Below are positions 57,314 to 64,000 of a stretch of DNA of 64,000 nt, piece after piece. The notes beneath the pieces were generated by a model. That model searched no databases, was not told the origin of the DNA, and saw only the letters and a program-made list of their open reading frames with translations. A program made the position numbers and the translations under genes. Location: NCBI RefSeq assembly GCF_902652685.1, contig NZ_CACRUY010000004.1, positions 62,001 to 126,000 on the forward strand, written 5' to 3'. The number at the start of each line of letters is the position of its first letter. Positions within the stretch are counted from its first letter, which is position 1. This stretch comes from Mycobacterium sp. Marseille-P9652 (lineage in GTDB: Bacteria > Actinomycetota > Actinomycetes > Mycobacteriales > Mycobacteriaceae).

Positions 57314-58234
57314 TCATCTGGCGAGACCCTGGCCGACGATGCTCAGATAGAAGACGACGACGAAGAGGGTCGGCAACACCTTGGGATGATCGCGTGCCCG
57401 GGCGTGCAGGAAACTCCACGCTGACACCAGCGGCAGGGCCGCGGTCGAAAGTGGCAGCCACGCCAGCGGCCACCGCGGCCCGGCCCATGACCACGGCATG
57501 GACACCAGGATCTCCGCGACCACCGCGAAAAGTCCGGCGCCGCAGGCCAGTAACGCACTGGCGGTGACCCCGAGCAACTCCGAGTAGGAATGCGGGTCGT
57601 CCCCCACCGCGCCCGCACCGGCCGCCCGCGCGATCTTCCTGGCGAATTCCGCATGCAGCAGTGCGCCGGTGAACACCAACGGCACGCCGGCGAGCCGCCA
57701 CCACGGCGCCTCACCGATCCCGGGACAGCCGGTCATCGCGAACCCCGTGGCCAGGAACTGCGCCGGGCAGACCGCGACCAGGTTGACGATTGCGTTGTCC
57801 CGCAGGAGGTTCCACTTGGTCTCCAGCCACCACACCGCCAGGCTGTACGCCAGGGTGGCGGCGAGCAGTGCGACGGCCCAGCGCGACACCGCGACGGCCA
57901 GGGCCAGCGCGGCGGCGGCCGCCGGAACCATCGCCGCGCGAAGTTCACCCGTGGTGATCCGGCCCTGCACCAGCGGTCGCGTCGGGTGGTGAAGCGTGTC
58001 GTAGTCGAGATCCTTCTGATCGTCGACCATCCGCATGAAGGCGCCGGCCGCCATCAGCGCCAGCGCCTTCGTAGCGGTACCCCACGACGGTCGCCACGGG
58101 CCGGCCGATCCCGCGATGACGACGGTGAGGCTCTCGGCCGCAACCACCCACAGCGCCAGATAAACCGGGTAGACGGGGAGGCATCGCTCGACGAGGAAGG
58201 CTCCGATGCGCCCGGCGCGCGCGGAAACCGTCAT
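57314..58234 (-). CDS. UbiA-family prenyltransferase
   Basis: 306 residues with 8-9 membrane helices. The first Asp-rich motif is MVDDQKDLDYDTLHHPTRP, close to the NDxxDxxxD of UbiA proteins, which bind an allylic diphosphate through Mg; the second motif is less clear (VGDDPHSYSE). The last gene of the operon, ATGA-coupled to the AfsA-like gene. The prenyl acceptor is unknown. Confidence 0.85.
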   Translation of the reverse strand: MTVSARAGRIGAFLVERCLPVYPVYLALWVVAAESLTVVIAGSAGPWRPSWGTATKALALMAAGAFMRMVDDQKDLDYDTLHHPTRPLVQGRITTGELRAAMVPAAAAALALAVAVSRWAVALLAATLAYSLAVWWLETKWNLLRDNAIVNLVAVCPAQFLATGFAMTGCPGIGEAPWWRLAGVPLVFTGALLHAEFARKIARAAGAGAVGDDPHSYSELLGVTASALLACGAGLFAVVAEILVSMPWSWAGPRWPLAWLPLSTAALPLVSAWSFLHARARDHPKVLPTLFVVVFYLSIVGQGLAR

Positions 58235-59178
58235 CGCGGGGGATCTGCTCCACCGGGGTCGTCCGCGGCGACGAAAGCCAACTCCACCGTGGCCCTCGTG
58301 TGACCGGACTGGTGCACCTCTCCGCGGAAAGCCAGCGCGTCGTCGGCGGGTGTCAGCGCGACGCTGCTCACCGCATCCAGTTCCGCGAACGAGTGGAAGT
58401 CGCATCGGAGCCGGGTCGGTCCAACGGTGGTCGCGGCCCGCGGCCCCAGCCCGGCTAGCGAAAGTTGCCGGAACGCCTCGAGAATCAGGCCGCCGGGCAG
58501 GTGGTCGAGCGGGTGGTCGAAGAACGTCGGATTGTGGATGTCCACCACGACGGGCGCACAAACCGAGCCGTCGGCGCCGACGCGAACCGGCTCGCCGATC
58601 ACCACGTTGGCCGGGCGCGTCCGGCCCACGGTCGGCGGATCGGTCGGCGACGGTTGCGCCACCGGTTCCCAGCTCGATCCGGCGCGCATGCGCAGCCAGG
58701 ACTCCTCGGAAACCCAACCGAATGCGCCGGACAGCTCCATCGCCTTCGTCCCGCCCCAAGTCGCTGTCGCGGCGACGTCCAGACCATGGATCCGGCCGTG
58801 CTCGGATCGCCGAAACTCCTTTCGGACAACGGTATCGAACTCGACGTCGAGGTGTTCCGGCCCGGCACCGAGCGCGGCCAGGTCCAGAACGGAGAACTCG
58901 TAGTAACGGACCGTGTGGTGGAAACCGAGAGGCACGTCGTACAGGAGATGGCTGGCGGCGATGCACCCCTGGCGCAGACCCTCGAGCAGGAGAAGGGGAT
59001 CGTAGTAGCCCGATCGGCGGCCGGCGCAATCCGCGTGGAAGCCGTGCCGGCCGGGCAGCCGGGCGTGCGCTGTCCACCCGTTCGCGTCGGCGACCACGGA
59101 GCTGACGAAGGCTTCGGCGGGCGCATGCTTGTGCGTCAGCCGCGGCGCGACCGCGTGAAATCCGTTCTCCTCGTTCAC
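58231..59178 (-). CDS. AfsA-type double-hotdog protein
   Basis: 315 residues. Two hotdog repeats: the first has HGFHAD and YYDPLLLLEGLRQG (~45-71), the second has FFDHPLDHLPGGLILEAF (219-236), the diagnostic AfsA/ScbA motif. AfsA condenses a beta-ketoacyl thioester with dihydroxyacetone phosphate to start gamma-butyrolactone synthesis in Streptomyces. GTG 59178 is used. The neighbouring ACP could present the acyl chain. The actual reaction here is inference. Confidence 0.88.
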   Translation of the reverse strand: MNEENGFHAVAPRLTHKHAPAEAFVSSVVADANGWTAHARLPGRHGFHADCAGRRSGYYDPLLLLEGLRQGCIAASHLLYDVPLGFHHTVRYYEFSVLDLAALGAGPEHLDVEFDTVVRKEFRRSEHGRIHGLDVAATATWGGTKAMELSGAFGWVSEESWLRMRAGSSWEPVAQPSPTDPPTVGRTRPANVVIGEPVRVGADGSVCAPVVVDIHNPTFFDHPLDHLPGGLILEAFRQLSLAGLGPRAATTVGPTRLRCDFHSFAELDAVSSVALTPADDALAFRGEVHQSGHTRATVELAFVAADDPGGADPPR

Positions 59179-59191
59179 CTTCGTCTCGCTC

Positions 59192-59995
59192 TCATCGTCG
59201 ATGCATCGGCAAGTAGGACGCCTCGATCACGGTGCTGAACCAGGGATCGAGGCGAACACCACGCCGGCTCGCCTCGTCCAGGGCGCCCAACCACTCGCCC
59301 CCGGAGCGCGGGCGTTCCGTGATGCCAATTCGCGTCAGTTCGGCGCAGATCGCGTCCTGCGCTGCCGCGAGGTCACCGCTGCGGCGGTCCAGGCCCGACT
59401 CGATGCGGTCGACTATTCTGAACGCCTCGGCTGAGGCGTCCGCACCGGTCGCACACTCCGAAAGGACCTCGCTGAGCAGGGGTTCGGCGAAATAGATGCT
59501 GAGCTCGCGCAGAACATCGTCGGGGTTGTCGGGCGTGTGGATCAGATTGAGCAGGTACGTTCCGGCGCCCAGTTCATGCCGCAGCTGACCCGGTTCCCTG
59601 CGCGCCGGGTCGGCGGGCCCCTTGTCGGCGGTCAAGCGGACGGAGACGGGCTGAGCATCGTCGGGATGGGTGACGACCAGGACCACGGCCGGCGACAGGC
59701 CCGCGAGCCGGTCGGCAAGCCGTCGCCGCTCGCGGGTGGCGTCGTGCCAGTTGAAGTACCAGAGGGCGCGGATGTGCAACCCCGTGAACCGCACGGGGTA
59801 AGCGCCGACGATTCGGTATCCATGGTCGAGAAGCCACGTGACGGCGGGCCGCATCGCGCCGGTGATGGCGGCATCGGGCTTCAGGAGCAGCAGGGCGTTC
59901 CGGCGAGCGAACGCGTCGCGGTCAATCTGCAGCGCGGCCAGGGCGTCGCACGTCTCCAGGAAGTAGGTGTCGCGGTCATACCGTCGGTCGGTCAT
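59192..59995 (-). CDS. Divergent nucleoside-diphosphate-kinase-like protein with extra C-terminal domain
   Basis: 267 residues. Residues ~33-172 follow the NDK fold: LLLLKPDAA (K39), KGPADPARREPGQLRHELG (R139) and NLIHTPDNPDD (N150, H153), with the catalytic His retained although the usual HGSDS is HTPD. Residues 173-267 are a helical extension not seen in housekeeping NDK. It may be a phosphotransferase dedicated to the pathway. ATGA overlap with the SDR gene. Confidence 0.8.
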   Translation of the reverse strand: MTDRRYDRDTYFLETCDALAALQIDRDAFARRNALLLLKPDAAITGAMRPAVTWLLDHGYRIVGAYPVRFTGLHIRALWYFNWHDATRERRRLADRLAGLSPAVVLVVTHPDDAQPVSVRLTADKGPADPARREPGQLRHELGAGTYLLNLIHTPDNPDDVLRELSIYFAEPLLSEVLSECATGADASAEAFRIVDRIESGLDRRSGDLAAAQDAICAELTRIGITERPRSGGEWLGALDEASRRGVRLDPWFSTVIEASYLPMHRR

Positions 59996-61068
59996 CGACC
60001 GCTCCTCATCAGTTGCAGCTCGGCCAGCACGTCGGCCACCGTGGGCTCCGCGCTACCCAGATAGCCTGTCTGCAAGCAGGAATCGAGGACGCGCCGCATG
60101 TATCCGGCCCCTATCGGCGGAGGCACCACGCCGAGCCGCTCGCGGGCGTTCGTGCTGTCGAAGTGTGGGCGGCGACGCAGATACGTCGTGTACAGCGACC
60201 CGACCTTGTGGAAGTACGCACGTTCGATGTCGTCCAGATCGTCGGGGCTGAAGGTGCTCGGGGGCACCAGATCGACCATCCGGAGGCTGGGATATTCGGC
60301 GAGCACGTCACTCATCGACCGCAGGGAAACCTCGTTCGCGCCCACCGCGTGAAAGGTGTGGCCGACGTTGTCCCCGAACCGCTCCACGGCGCTGACGACG
60401 GTGTCCGCGACATGTCCGATCGGGGACAGCGCCAGGGTGGCCGCATAGTTGCCGGGCAGTGTTCGCATCTTGCCTTCGGCGATCAGCTTCAGCACCGGGT
60501 AGATGTGCTTGTGCACACGGCTGTGACCGGTGCGGTACTCGCCCGACACGATCCCGGGCCGCACGACGGCCCACCGCTGCGGGGCCGCCCGCACGAGCTG
60601 CTCGGCCCGGAATTTGCTTCGCTCATAGTCGTTTCCGAAAGGCTGACCGATGTCGAGTTCATCCTCCCGGAACGTCCCGTCGAATTCACCGCACACGTAG
60701 GCCGTGCTGACGTAGATGATTCCGGCGTCCCAGCTCCTCGCCACCTCGAGCGCGTTCGCCGTCCCGTCGACGTTCAGCTCGGTGTACCGGCTCTCGGACA
60801 GACCGAATTCGGTCAGCGCGGCGCAATGGACAATCAGCCCGACCCGGTCGACCAGCCACGAGAACAGCTTGCGATCGAGTCCGAAACCCGGACTGCGGAC
60901 ATCTCCGCGCAGCACCTGCGCCGGATGTGCGGGACGGCCGTTGTTGGCGATGATGCGGACTTCGTCGTGCACCAGGGCGACGACGTCGTGACCGCGCCCG
61001 GTCAGGCGGTGGACCACCTCGGCGCCGACGTGTCCGGCGGCTCCCGTCACGAGCACCGCCGTCTTCAC
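59992..61068 (-). CDS. Extended SDR, thioester-reductase-like
   Basis: 358 residues. The NAD(P) loop is TGAAGHVG, the catalytic residues are S121 (YVSTAYVCGE) and Y148/K152 (NDYERSKFRAEQ). The pattern and the VVRPGIVSGEYRTG segment are like the NAD-binding-4 domains that reduce acyl thioesters to aldehydes or alcohols. The adjacent ACP would be its carrier. GTG 61068 overlaps the ACP stop. Epimerase or dehydrogenase function is possible. Confidence 0.85.
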   Translation of the reverse strand: MKTAVLVTGAAGHVGAEVVHRLTGRGHDVVALVHDEVRIIANNGRPAHPAQVLRGDVRSPGFGLDRKLFSWLVDRVGLIVHCAALTEFGLSESRYTELNVDGTANALEVARSWDAGIIYVSTAYVCGEFDGTFREDELDIGQPFGNDYERSKFRAEQLVRAAPQRWAVVRPGIVSGEYRTGHSRVHKHIYPVLKLIAEGKMRTLPGNYAATLALSPIGHVADTVVSAVERFGDNVGHTFHAVGANEVSLRSMSDVLAEYPSLRMVDLVPPSTFSPDDLDDIERAYFHKVGSLYTTYLRRRPHFDSTNARERLGVVPPPIGAGYMRRVLDSCLQTGYLGSAEPTVADVLAELQLMRSGR

Positions 61069-61307
61069 GACGAACCCCGTTGCGACCGAACAAGATCGAC
61101 GAGATCGCCGACGGTGGACACACCGGCAAGCGATTCGGGGGTGAGCGGCGGCAGGCCGAACGCGCGCTCGAGGGCGATCGACAGCTCGAGGAAACGCAGC
61201 GAGGTGTACCCGAGGTCGTCCATGAAGGTGTCCTGAAGGTGAGCATCATCGGCGGCTGGGGCCATGGCGGCGACCAGGGCGAGCACCTCCTTCTCGGTGA
61301 CGCTCAC
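61065..61307 (-). CDS. Acyl carrier protein
   Basis: 80 residues, four-helix ACP. The phosphopantetheine Ser is in DDLGYTSLRFLEL. Acidic, no fused domain. GTG 61307 overlaps the stop of the ligase gene (GTGA). It is the expected acceptor of the acyl-AMP made by the upstream enzyme. Confidence 0.9.
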   Translation of the reverse strand: MSVTEKEVLALVAAMAPAADDAHLQDTFMDDLGYTSLRFLELSIALERAFGLPPLTPESLAGVSTVGDLVDLVRSQRGSS

Positions 61308-64000
61308 CGCCGCTCCCCCGGTTGGGCGCCGCCACTGGCCAACAGATCCCGCGTTTCGTCGAGTTCGACGTCGGCGTCGAGATATGCCCCCATCCGCAGC
61401 CACTGGTACCCGCGGCGCAGCGTCCGCTGCCACTCTTCCCGCGACGCGAATGACGCGGGGAACGCCTCTCCCCCGGTGGCCTGCCGCACCCGCGCGACGA
61501 ATGTGTCGAGTTCCGATTGGGCGCGGAGGGCTCCATCGCGATCCCGGATCGGCAGGTGCACCAGATCGCGCGCGGTCCGGGCCAGGTCGCGATGTCCGGG
61601 CACGAGCTGCTCGAGGGTGTCGAACAGCACCGGGTCGCCCGGCAGGGGGGTGATTCCCCACGCGCTGGCGAGGATGCGGACCGCCATGACTGCTATGCGG
61701 CGCGCGCACAGCGACGTCACGCGCCATTGTTCGTCCTTGACCGCGCCGTCGAAGTCCTCGCGTGCGTTCTCCAGCACCATGTTGGCCAGCATCAACGCAC
61801 CCGCGCATTCGGCGAACGCCCTCGCGCGCAACGGGGATCGCGCGATGTCGCCGTCGGTGGGGGCGCCGTCGATCGTGATCACCGGCCGTCGCGTCGACGG
61901 CAACGGGGTCAGGGGTCGGTCGGGCTCGCACATCGCGGCCGCCGGCCGGATCAGCCCGGCGCCGCGCCACGCCAGGGCGATGAGCCCGTGCCGGGCGAAC
62001 AGCCGGACGTGCCGGCTCGCCGCCTTGGTGGAGGCGAGCGTCTGGCCGAACACCACGCGCCGCCAGGAGTCGGCGCACGCGGCGGACAACACGAACACGT
62101 CTTCGTCCCGCACAACGTGCGTGGTGGCCCCTATCGGCCACGTCGTCACCCCGGGGACGCGCCTGAGGATGACGTTGGCGGGATCGAACGTGACCGTCGG
62201 GGCGCCGAGCCGCGCCGCCAGGTCGTGCAGCCGCGCGGTCAACTCCCGGCGGCCGCCCGCCGCGGTGGGCGCGTAGTCGAGGGCCTCGTACTCGTCGAGC
62301 AGTTCGGTGGTGGCGCGGTCGGCTTGCCTTCGCAGCCGGGCGATCTGTTGCGGGAGCCACTTGATCTCGAGGTAACCCTCGCCGTGTTCGGCGAGGAAGG
62401 CTTTCATGGCCTGCGCCAACCCTTCCCGGGCCCAGCTGGCCGCCTCGTCCTCGTGGTCGAGGGCGACGAGGGCGGCGCTGTGGCGCAGGCAGTGGGCCGA
62501 CCGCTTGCGCCACCACGTGGCGGTGAGCCCCGTCGCCTCCCGATAGGAGACGATGTCCAGGAGTTCCCCGTATTGTGGCCCGACGCGCAGGGGCACGCCC
62601 CGAAGGAATCGCTGGACGCGGTTGAGCAGATCCTCCGTGACGCCCTTCAGCGAGCCGCTGTCGATCGCTGTCCTGACCCGCAGCAGCCGCTTGCGCGCCT
62701 GATCGTGTGACTGGGCGCGGATCTCGACCCGGTGGCCGTCGACGAACAACACGGTCGGCATGACCGCGTGCTTGGCCGATCCCGGAACCAGCAGCAGGAA
62801 GTCGATGTCGGAGCAAGCATTTCCGAATCCCTCGGCCAGCGAGCCCTCGAAATGGACCGTGGCGTCGTCGGGCACCACCGCCATTGCACGCGCGCGGTCG
62901 AACAGCGCGCGCACCTGGTCGAGCTCGCGCGACGGGTGGCGGGGATCCCGGACCGCCAGCAGTTCCGACCCGGTGAGCCGCCCCGACCGCCATTGCTGCC
63001 AGAGGTATGACCGGCGGGGCTTGCCGCTCGACGTTCTCAGCAGTCCGCCGCGGGGAACGCTGATGAACCACAGTGGCGTGTCGTCACCGGCGTGCGCGCG
63101 CACGGCCGTGATTCCCGCGCGCACCGCGCCGGCGGGCATGGGCGCTGAGGACCTTTCGAACACCACCGCGACACCTGGCACGTCACCGTCGTTGACGGCG
63201 ACGGTGACGAGCCGGCCCGGGCGCAGGGCCATGGCCTCGGTCGCGGCGACATCGAGGTCCTCGGCGAACACGGTGCGCCCGTTGACTTTCAGGCTTGTTC
63301 CCATCCGGCCGAGCACATGCAGCTGCCCGTCCAGCAGGAAGCCGGCGTCGCCGGTGCGGAGGTCACCGCGCTCGAACCGTGTCGCGCCAGCCGGGTCGCC
63401 GCGGTAGCCCTCCGCCACGCACGGTCCGGAGAGGACGATTTCACCGAGAGCACCCTCGGACGCTGCGGCCCCGGACTCATCGACGATGCGGACGGCGTGG
63501 CCGGGTATCGGCCGGCCGACGGAGACGATCCAGTCGGGTGACGGTTCGGCAGCCAGCCCGTCGTCGGTGCGCCCGAGCACCTGGACAGGCCGTCCGGGCC
63601 GAAGCGCCGTTCGGTCGATGCGGGTCATCCGGATGGGCTCGCCGAGACGCTGGCCGGTGGCGATCAAGGTCATCTCCGCCAGTCCGTACGACGGGAGGAA
63701 GGCTGACGGTGAAAAGCCGTGGCCGGCAGTCAACTCGGTGAACGCCCGCAGGTGAGCGGGATTGATCCGGTCGGCGCCGACCACCATCGTGCGCAGGCCG
63801 GACAGGTCGAGGTCACCGAGATCCTGTGGTGTGAGCCGGCGGCTCACGTACTCCAGGCCAAATGACGGCGAGACGGTGTGCTCCGCGAGGGCCGCCGCCT
63901 GCAGCCATCGAAGGGGGTCGCGGATGAACTGGTCCGGACGAAGCAGGCGCACCTCGTACTGGCCGGGAACGGACAGGAACATCCCTCCGATCAGGCCCAT
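61304..64000 (-). CDS. Fatty acyl-AMP ligase fused to a nucleotidyltransferase (5' end outside window)
   Basis: 898 residues in the window; the frame is open at the edge, where the sequence is already inside the HDMGLIGG region, so ~200-300 residues are missing. FAAL part: TVSPSFGLEYVSRR, SYGLAEMTL, RTGDAGFLLDGQLHVLGR, SSGKPRR (A10 Lys). From ~window residue 375 a Pol-beta-type nucleotidyltransferase follows: FEGSLAEGFGNACSDIDF with the GS...SDID metal motif and a later VEIRAQ acid. A long helical region then leads to the end. This fusion is not one I recognise. Confidence 0.85.
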   Translation of the reverse strand: MGLIGGMFLSVPGQYEVRLLRPDQFIRDPLRWLQAAALAEHTVSPSFGLEYVSRRLTPQDLGDLDLSGLRTMVVGADRINPAHLRAFTELTAGHGFSPSAFLPSYGLAEMTLIATGQRLGEPIRMTRIDRTALRPGRPVQVLGRTDDGLAAEPSPDWIVSVGRPIPGHAVRIVDESGAAASEGALGEIVLSGPCVAEGYRGDPAGATRFERGDLRTGDAGFLLDGQLHVLGRMGTSLKVNGRTVFAEDLDVAATEAMALRPGRLVTVAVNDGDVPGVAVVFERSSAPMPAGAVRAGITAVRAHAGDDTPLWFISVPRGGLLRTSSGKPRRSYLWQQWRSGRLTGSELLAVRDPRHPSRELDQVRALFDRARAMAVVPDDATVHFEGSLAEGFGNACSDIDFLLLVPGSAKHAVMPTVLFVDGHRVEIRAQSHDQARKRLLRVRTAIDSGSLKGVTEDLLNRVQRFLRGVPLRVGPQYGELLDIVSYREATGLTATWWRKRSAHCLRHSAALVALDHEDEAASWAREGLAQAMKAFLAEHGEGYLEIKWLPQQIARLRRQADRATTELLDEYEALDYAPTAAGGRRELTARLHDLAARLGAPTVTFDPANVILRRVPGVTTWPIGATTHVVRDEDVFVLSAACADSWRRVVFGQTLASTKAASRHVRLFARHGLIALAWRGAGLIRPAAAMCEPDRPLTPLPSTRRPVITIDGAPTDGDIARSPLRARAFAECAGALMLANMVLENAREDFDGAVKDEQWRVTSLCARRIAVMAVRILASAWGITPLPGDPVLFDTLEQLVPGHRDLARTARDLVHLPIRDRDGALRAQSELDTFVARVRQATGGEAFPASFASREEWQRTLRRGYQWLRMGAYLDADVELDETRDLLASGGAQPGERR

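Overview
This window is chromosomal DNA from a mycobacterium. It has high GC, frequent GTG starts, many leaderless promoters (a TANNNT box 6-7 nt before the start codon), and a gene order that closely follows the Rv3634c-Rv3684 segment of Mycobacterium tuberculosis H37Rv. Several genes with no counterpart at this place in H37Rv suggest a slow grower of the M. avium complex type. That species-level guess is inference; the genus call is firm. H37Rv names used below are recalled from the proteins, not from a search.

Positions 1-11.9 kb hold galE1 (partial), a polytopic membrane protein, tRNA-Thr(CGT), holB, a membrane class III adenylyl cyclase, topA, an Rv3647c-like protein, the cold-shock gene cspA and a DEAD-box helicase. 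Positions 12.4-15.7 kb carry a DUF5593-like protein, then a lipoprotein and a divergent TetR regulator that share a palindromic operator, then a coupled micro-ORF and a membrane-tethered protein. Positions 15.7-20.2 kb are a compact Flp/Tad pilus operon (ssd, tadA, tadB, tadC, flp, two minor pilins). It is followed by two structured RNAs, the 6C RNA and the 6S-like RNA Ms1/MTS2823, on either side of a HAD phosphatase gene. Positions 21.9-28.3 kb hold an Rv3662c-like protein, the dppABCD importer and a secreted DUF4232-like protein. Positions 28.4-47.6 kb run acs, an Rv3668c-like protease, a holin-like membrane protein, ephE, marP, a CoA-type Nudix protein, a thioredoxin-like protein, nth, crp, a metallo-beta-lactamase fold protein, a RidA protein, an Rv3678A-like small gene, paired ArsA-like ATPases, whiB4, ponA2, a metallophosphoesterase, cds1 and tRNA-Pro(CGG).

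The 3' half of tRNA-Pro is repeated perfectly over 44 bp at 54.04 kb. The 6.5 kb between the copies carries two large proteins with a class III cyclase domain and an STAND-type ATPase domain; one is frameshifted. No integrase is visible. This looks like an integrated and decayed island. After it come a 44-residue membrane peptide, a DrrABC-type ABC exporter and, convergent with it, the most unusual locus of the window: a tightly coupled operon (57.3-64.0 kb, minus strand, running off the right edge). It encodes a fatty acyl-AMP ligase fused to a nucleotidyltransferase, an acyl carrier protein, an extended SDR of thioester-reductase type, a nucleoside-diphosphate-kinase-like protein with its catalytic residues, an AfsA-type double-hotdog protein and a UbiA-type prenyltransferase. 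AfsA proteins make gamma-butyrolactone signals in Streptomyces, so this may be an acyl-derived signal or lipid pathway in a mycobacterium. The product is not known.
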